A stretch of DNA of 64,000 nt from Trochalopteron elliotii (Eukaryota > Chordata > Aves > Passeriformes > Leiothrichidae), in contig JANPWX010000173.1 of assembly GCA_024734555.1 (NCBI GenBank), positions 248,001 through 312,000 on the forward strand, read 5' to 3'. The first letter of the stretch is position 1. Every line of letters starts with the position of its first letter. Positions 50,701 to 62,334 of this stretch are shown here, one piece after another. The notes under the pieces were generated by a model. The model saw only the letters and a program-made list of their open reading frames with translations, was not told the DNA's origin and did not search any database. The translations under genes were made by a program, and so were the position numbers.

Positions 50701-52190
50701 CTTCTAAGATGCAGTAAGTCCTCATAGTGACTCTATATTGCAGTAAGCAAATGCAGGATGCATAACTCAATTTTAATTAAAATATTTATAATAGTTCAAA
50801 GTAACTTGATTTTCAGACCTTAGGCATATGCCCTGGAGTTTGTCTCATGGCTAATCTTTCTTTTAAAAACTTTTCCCTGGAATCATCGCAAAATACTGTG
50901 CTCATGGTTACCTCTTAGTTAGTTGTCCTATCGCTTCCTTTCTCCATCCTGTCCTTTAGCAGTCTCAAAACTCCCTGAGGATGCACATAAACAGCATCTA
51001 GCATGGGGAACATTCACAGAACTTCAATAGTGCCTTTCAAATACCTAATCACACTTTTACTTTAAGGCACATTCTGAAAAATCAGTTCCATTTTTCCACA
51101 TGCATGTTGACTCAAGTTCCATAATGCTGCTGCTGAGGCAGAGACAGCTTTATTTGAACTGTAAACATGAAACACATTGGCATAGGAAATAAAATTATTT
51201 TGATTGCACATGCTCAGCCAGAAGTCCCATAAGAACTCAGTGAAATTGCTTATATTTGCTTATATAAAAGAAAGAGGATAGCAGGCAAGATTGCCGCAAA
51301 ATATTCAGTAGGTGACTTTTTAAGGAAATATTATTATATTCATAAAATACATTGTAACAGCAGGTATAATGATAGGTATCCGTAACAATAAGCATCTCAT
51401 AGTGAAACTCCTAATCATCTCTAATTATATAATATTATAAAATCTCTTAATTTAGCTGCCTTTTTCCTTTGATTAAATTTATTTCAAAGAAGATGGTACT
51501 GACACAAAAAAACGAAGTGCACACAGATAAAATAACCATAAGCTATCCTGATGTTATTATAACCTGGAATCTAGAGGTTATCTCGAAGGAAATGCTAACT
51601 TGCAGCTTATTTTCCCAACACTATTTATAAGCATCAGTGCCTTTTTATGTTTTTCACTCCTGAGTGTCAGTAGACACAATTAACCTGTTGAGAATGGTTT
51701 TGTGCAGGTCTCTTTTTTTTAGCATACATGATTGTGCATTTTTCTGCATGCACCATATATTTAATAAACCTGCAGATAAATACTTAAAAAATGAAAAACG
51801 GTTTTAAAAGCAAACAGTGTTAGGAAACAATCAAAGAGCATGCAAGTATGTAAAATTCATAACTCAAACAAAATAGAAAGGATTTTGAAGTCAGATAGGG
51901 GTTGTTTGTTTCGGAAACATCTGGAAAGATATATTCTTCCCTTAATCTTATCTTCGGACATAGATGAAGAATTTTGCAGCAATTAAAATAATAGACAACA
52001 TAATAACCACAGACAGATGAAAGAACTTGGTTTGGAAAATTCTTATTCAAGTGTTAAAGATGGCAAAGATATAGACCGTTAAAATGGAATTTCATAATTC
52101 TCACCATATATCTAGCTAGGTTTTGTAGTACAACTGGCACTTGTAGTAATAAACAAGTGGAACTATTTCTTGTCTCTCTTCATCTACAAC

Positions 52191-52403
52191 TTCTCAGGCT
52201 GCCCAGAGAAGTTGTGTATGCACCATCACTAGTATTATTCAAGGGCAGGCAGGACAGGAATTTGAGTGACCTGATCTGGTGGATGATGTCCCTGTCCATG
52301 ACCGGGGGAGGATTGGCAGGCAGTGGGGTGGAGAGTGGTGGGGGATTTGGACTAGGTGATCTGTCAAAGTCCCTTCCAACCCAAATAATTCTGTTAGTCT
52401 ATT
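52191..52403 (+). mobile_element. CR1 LINE 3' end
   Basis: The plus strand reads ctgcccagagaagttgtg, then catcactagtattattcaag, then cctgatctggtgg, then actaggtgatctg, then cccttccaacccaaa, which is the canonical order of the CR1 3' UTR ending. The terminal octamer repeat is degraded (attctgttagtctattta). Compared with the remembered consensus, a G-rich stretch near 52311-52345 appears to be extra. It is severely 5'-truncated and noncoding. Confidence 0.92.
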
Positions 52404-53659
52404 TATGTTTACCTGTGGCTCCTTTTAGTGGAAAAGATGCAATGCACTCATAGAGTTCCTAGCCAACAGAAATTACAAACTTCCTGTTTGATATCCTGTT
52501 GACATCCCGTAGCAGTGCCATAATTCACAACAAGAGAATCTTGGATATTACTACAATCTCTGCAAATAATCATGATGCCTGCAAAAGGTAAGAGCCTTAT
52601 AATAGTTGTACAATGAAATGTCAAATAAAGCCCAACAACAGGAGCACAAAACTCACCTTTTCCCTTCTTGTATAAGAGAACAGAATTTTGGCTCTTGTTT
52701 TATAAATTTGAATATTTCATCCTGAATTATGGCCCCAAAAATATTTTATTGTGTTACTCCTCCTCTGTGTCCAATTATAAATTTAATGTTGAACAAAGAT
52801 TATCACTCAGAAATCTATGTATTCCTTGATATGGCCAGCAAGTACTTAAAATCCATAAAAATATGATTTTGTGTGCTGTTTCCATAGCCTTGCTGCCACA
52901 TCCAAATAATTTCATAATTATTGTGCTCCCTCAACAAACCCTTATCATTCCTTGTTTCTGCTTACACAGATGCTGTAGATGTCTATTTTTATAGTCATTC
53001 TTGCTTGGAGATTTGCCCACAATTAACAACTTTGGGTCTCTGTTAGTAACAAAGGATATTTTCCATGTCAAACACCACATTTCTGAGACTATAGCATGTG
53101 CCAGCATGAGAAGGTTTTTATTTGTGAACTTCAATGGTGAAATTTAACACTGCAGAAGAAATTTCCTTTGTAGTAGATATGTAAGGGGCTGAAGTGAAAC
53201 TCCATCCATCTTACATCGAGAAAAGTTTCCAGAGAATGCAACTTACTTTTGAGAAAACTTGAAATACCAAGTGTCAGATAATCAATGCTACACTAGAAAG
53301 AGATGCATTAGGGAGATAGCATGGCCTAACAAACTGAAGGCTTTATAAATCAACGCAAGAATCCTGCAGTAGACCTGGTAGTGCAAAGGGAATTAACAGT
53401 TCACCAAATAATGATGTAAAAGACTCTGCATGGGACACACTAAGCCAGCAGTCAGGTACGTTGGCTGAATGAGAGCAGCCCAACAACATTTCCCTGAAGG
53501 GCAGGGAAATGTCAAGTTCAAAGATGAAATGCTCTGCCAAGAGCTCAATGGCTTCACACAAAATCAGCAAGCATAGAGACAGAAGCTTTTGTCTCTCTCA
53601 GCAAATCAGAAGATGAGGATGTATATCACCATCTGGAATGAGAAACAGGAGCAACCTCA
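52404..53659. other. AT-rich unique DNA
   Basis: This spacer lies between a CR1 fragment and an ERV fragment. ORFs are at most 75 codons, and no motif or repeat is recognised. Confidence 0.6.
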
Positions 53660-54506
53660 CTGTGGAGGGTTGACTTTGGCTGAATGCCAGGTGCTCACCA
53701 AGCCACTTTATCACTCCCTCCCATCAACTGAATAGGGGAAAATATTTATGCAAAAAGCCTTATGGGGGTTGCTGTCAGTTCATCATACATTCTCTCTGAC
53801 ACTCCTTCCTCCTCAATGTCTTCCACTTTTCCAACACGGGGTTCCTCCCATGGAAGACAGCACACCATGAACTTCTCCCGGGCTACAGGTCTTCATTAAC
53901 TGCTCCAGCTGTCCCTTCCACAAGGTCCATTCATCCAGAAACAGGCAGCTCCAGTGTGGATCTCCCCAGGTGGTCACAAGCCCTGCCAGCAAACCTGTTC
54001 CAGTGTGAGCTCCTCTATCCACAGGGCCACAGGTCCTGCAAGGATCCTGCTCCAGCCCAGGCTTCCCCTAGGCTCATAATCTCCTTTCAGACATCCACAT
54101 GTTCCAGGGTAGGGTCCTCCATGGGCTGCAGGTGGATGTCTGCTCCACCATGGATCTCCATGGGCTGCACAACAGCCTGTGGGGAAACCTCTGCTCCGGT
54201 GCCCAGAGACCTCCTCCCCCTCTTTCTACTCTGACGGTGGTATCTGCCGGGCCATTTCTCATACATGTTCTCACTCCTCTCTCCTGGCTGCTGCTGCAAT
54301 GCATTTTTTTTTTCTCCTCTTAAACATCCCTATCCCAGAGCCTCTATTACCATCACAGATGGGCTCAGGCTTGGTCAGCAGCAGGTTCATCTTGGAACAA
54401 GCCGGCATTGGCTCTGTTGGAGAAGGGGAAATCTTCTGGCATCTTCTCACAAAAGTCATGCCTGTAGCCCCCCATTACCAAAACCTTGACACACAAACCC
54501 AATATA
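53660..54506. mobile_element. Avian ERV/LTR-derived fragment
   Basis: The sequence follows a repeat I recognise from songbird and other avian genomes: gactttggctgaatgccagg near the left edge, then reiterated 'tccagtgtgg / cacaggtcctgc' phrases, ctccatgggctgcaggtgga, ctctgctccggtgcccag, tcccagagcc, ccggcattggctctgttgg, and an end acacaaacccaatat. It is shorter than the version I remember and so carries internal deletions. The repetitive 'tgctcca...' phrasing explains the many overlapping ORFs of 62-119 codons on both strands; none is a retroviral protein. Transcriptional orientation is uncertain. A related copy lies inverted at 59835-60245. Confidence 0.75.
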
Positions 54507-57500
54507 CTCATGGAGCTTGCAATTACATCCAAATATAAAAATAAGGAAGTGTGAAAAGGAAGAACTTTGTTGTTGTTGCCATGGCCATGCAGCAAGATGA
54601 ACACTCAAACTGACATCTAAATCTAAGCTACTCTGAATCAGATTTTCCATTCTCATAACTGAATTTTATAATGAAAATGGGTAAATAGTTTCTTTAAAAG
54701 TATTCATTATTTTCACACAACTCTGCTAATCATAATAAGAACAGTAATTGCTTGACATAGGATAAAGCTCTATGTCTCCCTCATGTGTAGATAATAAATA
54801 CTGAACTGCTCCACTAAGACTTTACACTCCATCTCGCCTACTTGTCTAACTGCTGCTCAGTTTAGAAAGTATCACAAAACATACATTCCACATCTATATC
54901 ATTATGCAGGACATAAAACAATTTCCTATTACCTGATAACAAATTTAAGATGGGTCTTGTGCAAGCTGCTGTCTCCTGTACTAGGATTCTTTAATAGAAA
55001 CCTTTAGAAGAAATTATCTAAAATGTACTCTTGATACCATAGATAGATTAAAACCTATGTAAAGAGGTGGGGATGGAGGCATGGGGCAGGAAGCTCTACT
55101 GCTAGATGTTTTTAAATTTAAAAGGTGCAACAGACAAGGCCAAGGACAAAGAAAACAAATTTGAGAAAACAGATTCTAAAATCTCCTCCATTGTATTATT
55201 TCTGTGTAATTTTGGGCAAGTTCAATATCTTACCAATACCTCCAATTCTTAAGTAAAATAGCATAACAATTCTTGCAGCATGTTGTTCAGAAAGCGAGGG
55301 AAAACTAGGAAATAAGACAGATAGGCAGATTTGCAAGTATGGACAGATATTTTACCTGAATGAGTTTAATAAGGTGTTACATGTATAGGTGTTTGTAAAT
55401 CAAATTATTAATTTGCCCAAAACTAAATTTGAGCTGATAGAAATTAGTGATGATTTCTCATTAATACTTTTAATATATGCAAAAGAACTTGAACTCTCAG
55501 AGACTATGAGCTGGAGACACTATATGAGACATCTGAATCCATCTCCAAGAAAGTTCACCTGTGATGGCAGGATGAAAAGGAAAAAAATCCATCATTTTTT
55601 ATATCACAAGGCTAATATTTAATAAGGACTTAAAATACCATTGAGAATATGGAAACATCTACTTTGTATGCAGTCAGAAGAGAGAATTTGGTTTAACAAC
55701 CGTAATTACCCATGATGAATCCTTCTTCTGTTACTGTAATTTCTTGAGAGGATGATAATGTACCTGTTGGCCTTTTCCTATGCAATAAACCTTTTCTGAG
55801 GAAACCTGTAGTTACAGTGGATTCATAATACTAAAATAAGCTTTGTTATCCAGCCCCTTTTGCCCCATTAAACTATCTGGATTGATCTCTTAGTAAAATA
55901 AAGACTGTAGGATTCTCAGGAATATGCTCCCTGCAGCAGACTCTTGGCTTTATCTCAAAGTCATTTCTCTTCTCACCCTTCCTTGACTTGGAGGTCACTT
56001 TTTCATCAGATTCAGTTGAGAAACTACCATGAGACATGTGTTTATTCAACAATCTGTATTGGCACATAGATCACAGGTGTAGTTCAATCCTTGTGCAAAA
56101 GAAGTTTCAAAACTTAAGTCTTCAGAGCTTGCAACTTTGTCACTATGAAATAGATGGCATTAAATATTTCTAGAAGAGTAAATATTTTATGAGAAGAGAA
56201 AAGGAAAGGTAAAGAATGGGAAGATTGAAACTGTTCTTCAACTTAAAGGTTGAATACCAAGGACATTTTAAATATATAGAAAAAATTATTTCTTCTCATA
56301 TTTAAAAGCATTAAAAGCAGCTAATTTTAAATATAGGGCAAAACTGATCTCAATACTTAAAAATTTCAGTGCAAATTGAGCCACTACTCTGATTTTGCAA
56401 ATTAAGATATCCTAAGAACACTGCATAATAAGAAGCCTTAATATGCATGAACTTTTGAACAACTATTTTTATTACTGATTATATTTTTAATCCTGTTCCT
56501 GAATTATTTGAGAAGTAAATTTAAATGAAATGAGAAAACCCTATGCAAAGAACATGACCCATCAAAGAAATATACAGCTAATTTCTCAGCAAAAGTATTC
56601 TTTCACATTAGTGGTAATAAAAGTATGCTTTTATTTTTATGTAAACTAAGTTTGGTTTCAGTACATCATAGAACTAGCTGATACATATTTTTAGAGTAAT
56701 AATTAAATGCATGGATTTCTTTTATTGAGTCTAAATCTATGGAGAAATTATGCAACACATTCAAAAATAATCAACAATATTATAATTATAAATTAAGTTC
56801 TGCAGGGATAGCAGCTGGGTTATTTGGTGCATGCAGTGTGCAAAGACCACCTGGCAGGAATTGAAGCACGTATTTTTAAATACCTAACACACTTCAGAAT
56901 TAGTGGCACTGTTTTCCCCCAGGTCTTCTCTCTGTAATTTCCATGTTTAGATATATATTGTCAGGGTAGGAGCCTTTGTGTTCACTAAGATGAAGTTTAT
57001 TGTACTGAAAAATTAGCATGTTCACTACTTCTATGTTAAAACTTTATTTAAATAAACATTACAAGGAAATGTCCTCAGATGAAAGAAATTCTGCCTACCT
57101 CAGGAACATCATGATGACTGCTGCAGACTAAAGGTTAAAAACAAGTGACTCTTAAGAGTAACTTCTCAAGTTCAAACTCATGAACAAAGATTTTTTTTAG
57201 GGTTATCTTCATCACAGCTGATTTTCAGGTGCCCTGCTCTGTTCCCCATACATCCCCACACAAGTCAACACTTAGAAAATGAGAGAGGTCTTCTTCAAAG
57301 CTTTTAGTCATCACCATTTCTTTCTTAAATTGACCACAGCTAGTCTCTTCTTTACTGGTCTGTACCTGGGTTTTTGTTTTTTCACTCAGTTTTAGATAAA
57401 ACTCAGTCATTTTAGCACACACTGCTTACCTTCTCCTGAATATCTGAAGTCTTGTGCAGTGTTATGTGGCTCTGATTATCTTGTACACTGCTTTCAAATG

Positions 57501-57849
57501 ATCTTTAAAAAGAGTGCAGTGGAGAGCCTGATGGAAAAGGCTAAAACATAATTAGCTTTTTCCCTTAACACATTTTGATGTAAAGACTCTGTAGAGAACA
57601 CCCAACTCACGAGTATCTATGTGGGATCAAGTGATCTCAAGGTGTCAAGCTGAGGAACAGCACACATGTCAGCTCTCCAGCTGTTGTCACAAAACACCCT
57701 CATGGACAGATTTTTCAGTTTCTAACATTGTGCCAAGGCAGGGAGCAATTTCAGAGCCTACTTTTCCATTTAAATGCATGAAGACATCAATAATAATCTT
57801 GGTATTATCACAAGTCCACCTATTCCTTTAAAGATGTCTCCCTGCCTCA
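54507..57849. other. AT-rich unique DNA
   Basis: No repeat or gene is recognised. ORFs reach 79 codons and lack domains. Confidence 0.6.
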
Positions 57850-58024
57850 AGTTTCCCAGGGAGGTGATGCAGTTGCCGTCTCTGGAAGTGCTCAAGTGGT
57901 GTCTGGATGTGGCACTTGGGGATATGGTTTAGAGGTAATTGTGGTGGTGCTAGGTTGATGCTTGAACTAGATGATCATGAAGGTCTCTTTCAGCCTTGAT
58001 GGTTCTGTGATTCAGTGATTTGAT
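57850..58024 (+). mobile_element. CR1 LINE 3' end, short
   Basis: The plus strand carries tcccagggaggtgatgcag, then ctctggaagtgctcaag, then ggatatggtttagaggta, then gtgctaggttgatgcttgaac, then tagatgatcatgaagg and ttcagccttgatggttctgt, ending with the degraded terminal repeat gattcagtgatttgatg. The 'gatatggtttag' and 'gctaggttgatg' phrases indicate a different CR1 subfamily from the copy at 52191. Only about 175 bp remain. Confidence 0.9.
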
Positions 58025-59834
58025 GTTAAGTATCTGAACAGAACACAAAGAAATCTAAGAAAACCCTTTATAGAAATGCACCCCGCTAGGGTTTTCACTA
58101 GAGTAATATGTTGCACTGCAAAAGAAATAACAGAAATTTGTCGTTTTCAGGATATAAAAATCAATAATGTTTTTCCCTTAGGACAGATGGGGAAAATAAC
58201 AATTCATTTAAAAAGAAAGTTAAAGCAGCAACAACAAATAAATAATAAAACCACTATTACAGCTAGATTTTTTAAAAAATAAAGCTTAATAACCTAATTT
58301 TCAGGCTTAGACATCTACATTAGTATTTTAATTCTGTAATGAGAAATGTATTCACAATGGGACCTTAATTACATGTATCTCTTACTCCTAATTCCCTTTC
58401 ATTTTACCCTGCACTTTAAGAGAGTTGAAGGGTATTACAGAATTCCAGGGAACTGGAGATAATTCAACAAATGGCAGTAAATCGGATTTTTACCTCTAAA
58501 AAAGCTGAGCTTAATCCAGCTTCATAACAATTACTGGAAGATACTCAATGTCACGTAAAAATATATATCTGTCCAGTTCCTCAGGGAAATAATTTTTTAG
58601 AAGTTAACAGTCTATATGGCAAGCACAACAGGAAAATCAGTGACTTAACTGGCTTGTCAATTGAACAATATCTTCAGCATTGTGGCTTGCATACACAGCA
58701 AGTGAGCAGAAAGAGGCTTTCACTATACTCATCTGTGCTGTTTGCATGCTGCAAAATTACAGAAGATTTAGCCTCAAGTCCTGTCTATTTTCATTTCTAC
58801 AAATCCTAAGCTGTTGAAAAGGTAGACATCAACAATAGGAAAGAAAAGAATATTACTCCTCTTTCTCAACTTTTATTAATACTTGTGTCTACAGCCAGAG
58901 TGAAGGTCAGCATACTACCTGGAGAGATTCTGTTTGAGCAATATAGACACACTACAGCCTGACAATGAAAAACAATCCAAACATTAGGGTGACAAAGTGC
59001 ATGGGGTAAAAGCACTGCATTATTCTCAACAGTACATTCAATTTACTCTTTAAAAAGGTACAGCAAATAATGATGTTTCATTTCCACAGAAAAGAATGCA
59101 AATACCAAACCATACAACTGGTAAAGAAAGTAAAGAAAAAATTAAAGTGGTGACAAAATCAACTGAGAATATTTTCATGAAAAATGCTAAATCACTTCAG
59201 GTTTTTTTGGAAGCCTGAACTCTGAAAATAAAAACATTGCTTGAGATGCATCAGTGGTGGTTTTACAGGGAATGTACCACACTTATTCAAAAGGTGAAAT
59301 GTCTAATTGTCTAATAACAGTCTTAGACATTACTGTTTTTTAACTCTCCTGTTCCTTTTGGAAGTATAGGAGTACCTAGCCTCACTAGTACTTGGATAAA
59401 AAACTGCTACATGGGTGGGTTCAGCAAAAGTAAGGAAGCATAGTAATAGAAACCTATTGCCATTTTTTCTCCATTGTCTCCTTTCTCCTCTTACGAATAC
59501 CATAAAATCTAGATGAGTTTAAAAATGGGACTCTTACTATTTCTCAAAACAGAACATTTGGAGTTACAAGAGTTAGAAGTGGTAGCCCCAGTGTTCTTTT
59601 TCAAATTACGTTTCAAGTCATTACATTCTGCTTAACTAAGGTCCTACAGTAGTTTCAGTCAGGTAAGCTACTCCTTGTTTTATGTTCCAAGGCAGAGCTC
59701 ATAGCAATGACCACAGATGAAGCCATTCACACATACATGAACCATTTTTTCACTGACCTGTAAGTAAAATAGGCATATCGATCTTATTTGGGTAATTATA
59801 TTAAAAAGTTGAAATTCACAGGAGTTGTTTTACC
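58025..59834. other. AT-rich unique DNA
   Basis: Nothing is recognised between the CR1 3' end and the second ERV fragment. The longest ORF is 68 codons and Lys/Gln-rich. Confidence 0.6.
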
Positions 59835-60245
59835 TTTGACAGCAGGGGGCTGCAGAAGTGTCTGTGTGAGAAGAGGATAGATGTCTGCCAGACATTACGA
59901 GTTCCACAACAGAACCATGGCAGGACACAGCCAAGGCCATTGATAAAGCTGGTGGCACCTCTAGGAAAACACAGTTAAGATCAAAAAAGTTCCAGAGGGA
60001 AGAGAGAAGAGTGAGTGGGAAAAAAGTATGAGAAATCACCCTGAAAACACCAGCAGTGGGGAAGAAGGGGAATGAGGTGCCCCAGACCTCAGAGAAGATA
60101 TTTATGTGCATCCTATGAAGGAGACCATCGTGGGGAAGGCATTTTCCCCCAGCAGGCAGAGAGGATCCGTGCTGGTGCAGATATCCACACTGGAGCCCAT
60201 GAAGTACCCCATACCAGAACATGTGGATATTCCCTCAAGGAACTG
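59835..60245. mobile_element. Avian ERV/LTR-derived fragment, inverted copy
   Basis: Read on the minus strand, this matches the same repeat as 53660-54506 in the same order: tccacatgttctgg, cttcatgggctccagtgtgg, atctgcaccagcacgg, a region equal to 'gtctggggcacctcattccc', then gatttctcatact, and finally cacttctgcagccccctgct. It covers roughly the right half of the element and is clearly diverged from the other copy. The opposing 130-codon ORF (59830-60222, minus) is a by-product. Relative orientation is certain; absolute transcriptional direction is not. Confidence 0.65.
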
Positions 60246-62031
60246 GGGCCCATAAAGAGTACACACTGGAGCAGTTTCATCCTAAAACTCCAGCTTCTGT
60301 GAAGCATCCAAACACTTCAGGTTTATCTTCAAGAATTGTGTATGAGAGTCCCTAACAGAGCAGGGCAATAGTGCTAGGAGGAAAGAGCAGCAGAGAGAAA
60401 TGCTAAAAACTGAACACATTGCTCACATTGTCCATCTTCCCCTGCATGGTTCATAAGGGGGAAGAGCAGAAGAGTAAGAAATGAGGAAGGAGTTTGAGTC
60501 TGGGATGAAATGGGGTTGGGGTGAAAGAGTTTTAATATTTGCACTTGCTCCTCACTCTTTAAATCTATTTTCATTGGCAACCCATTAAAAGCATTTTCCC
60601 CAAACTGTCTCTGCTTTGCCTATGGTGGTAACTGGTAGGTCATCTCCTCGTCTTCTTCCCTACCTATAGTTAATTCACCCCAATTTCTACTCCTGTCCCA
60701 CTGAAGAGAGGGAGTGATTGATTTGGCAGCTGGTCAGAGTAAACCCTCCACAGCCTTAAAACTTTTGCTTCAAATTCAGTGGTGATTCAATCATCTTCAT
60801 ATTAAACTGCACTTTTATTAAGCAACACTTGCATTCATATGTGTAGGAATCTACGCTGTGAATACCAGTCTTGTTCATTGAATGAAATCTGTCACACTGA
60901 GTTTATTTAAATGAACTGTTCTGTTTGAAGATCAAATCATTAGTAATGTCTTGAATTTTTTCCATGTTTTTCAGGCCATGGTTGTGCTTTCAGTATGACA
61001 AGTGCTTCCCACAGATGTTTTTCATTTTAGGCTCCAAATAAATTCTAGATAGGTAAATATATACATACTCAGACCCGAAGTGTAAAAAAATTAAGGTATC
61101 TACTGATTTACATGTGAACAAAAGCACCACATTTTTGAAAGTAAATTTATAACAAGTGCGTGTGCAGAAAATCTTCATATTTTGTGAAAAACTACCATGT
61201 GTACATTGGCAATTTAGCCCAATGATCAGAAGGCATAACGTAAAATTTCCAGAAATTCAAGGAGCATATCATTATTTACCTCCTCTGCTTGGTCAAGAAG
61301 AAAATAGGGCTTCCATGTGGCTTAATGTACAGGCTACCTACCTAATTCTCTTGAAGTCATCATAAGTATGCACAGATTGTGACCTTGGAAATAAGCATTT
61401 CAAAGGGTAGGGGAAGGGGAAAAACCAGTATCACCCAAACAACAACAAAAAAAATTACTTCTCTAAGATGGTTAGAAAGCAGTGTCTTCCTGTGACATGA
61501 GGGAAGTAACTGTTAGTGCTGGATATAACTTGAATATTTGGATTCTGTTGTGTGACTGCAAGGGGTGATGGATGGGTGAGGTGCAGTCAAGGAGCTGATG
61601 GCTACCTCTGGAATACTTCTCACTGAACATAGAAAATTATATTAAATTTTTGACTTAGTGAAAACTCTTCATTTATAGAAGTCTATGTTTTCCAAGTTTT
61701 CAGTCACAATCCTTTCCCCAAATATTTTCTTCATTCCTACCCATGAAGGGAAAATTCAAAGGAGCAACATTCAGGATTTCCCAGTTTATTGTGAGGATTA
61801 AAGCTAAGCTCATGTTTTTCAAGGAGCAGCATGACAACATTGTTCTTGGCTCTTGCTGTGAAACAACAACCTGAAAGGTTATCAATAAAAAATACTTTTC
61901 ATGGCAAGTCCTAAACAAGGTCTTTTTCAATGTGTATTAAAAACATCCTGGAAATCTTGTGCTTTTTGTCAGTATGGTGTTTATAGAAGCAATTAATTAT
62001 TGGTGACCCTAGGGATGTAATTTCATCAAGA
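60246..62031. other. AT-rich unique DNA
   Basis: No repeat or gene is recognised. ORFs are at most 76 codons. Confidence 0.6.
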
Positions 62032-62334
62032 ATGTCGGAGAGCACACTGAAGAAAATGCAATCAAAAGCAAGAAAATCTCCTGCATTCCGTGAAATAATT
62101 ATTAAAGAAACTCTTGCAGACCACTGCCTGCGAGTTCCTCACATTTCCAAAATATTCAGGGATGCTGACAATTGGGATATAAAAAAATACCAAAACGGCC
62201 TACATCTCTTGGAACTCTTCTCCCTACTGTTCTTTGCCTTTGATGAAAATGAGGAGTACTCACAAACTATCGGAATCAAGCTTCTTTGCCCTTTTTATTT
62301 CTTTTATTTTCTTTCTTCCCAAAGAGAACTATGG
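62032..62334 (+). other. Unexplained 101-codon ORF, possible exon
   Basis: The frame opens after a TAG at about 61986-61988 and runs about 115 codons to a stop just past 62334, with ATG at 62032. The first two thirds is rich in charged residues (starting MSESTLKKMQSKARKSPAF) and looks protein-like. The last part turns into a Phe/Leu-rich stretch typical of chance AT-rich ORFs. CTATG/GTAAGT at about 62335 is a strong donor match, and TTTTTGTCAG at about 61970 is acceptor-like, but the TAG between that acceptor and the ORF argues against one simple coding exon. No family is recognised. Chance remains the leading explanation. Confidence 0.15.

Larger units (their letters stand above)
36631..52190. 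other. Long AT-rich unique stretch, no gene recognised
   Basis: Apart from the small repeats listed separately, nothing is supported across these 15.5 kb. ORFs are 97 codons or fewer. A G-rich run (GGGG, GGGGG, GGG within 38013-38032) is too irregular to call a quadruplex. The phrase catagaatagaatcacagaa near 46350 resembles a CR1 tail but nothing beside it does. About 48890-49170 is GC-richer with two overlapping ORFs and no recognised product. Confidence 0.5.

Noticed and set aside
53813..54604. Many overlapping ORFs of 62-119 codons on both strands
   Set aside because: They arise from the phrase-repetitive ERV fragment at 53660-54506. Frames on both strands are open at once and none encodes a recognisable retroviral protein.
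59830..60222. 130-codon minus-strand ORF
   Set aside because: It lies inside the inverted ERV fragment and has no domain.
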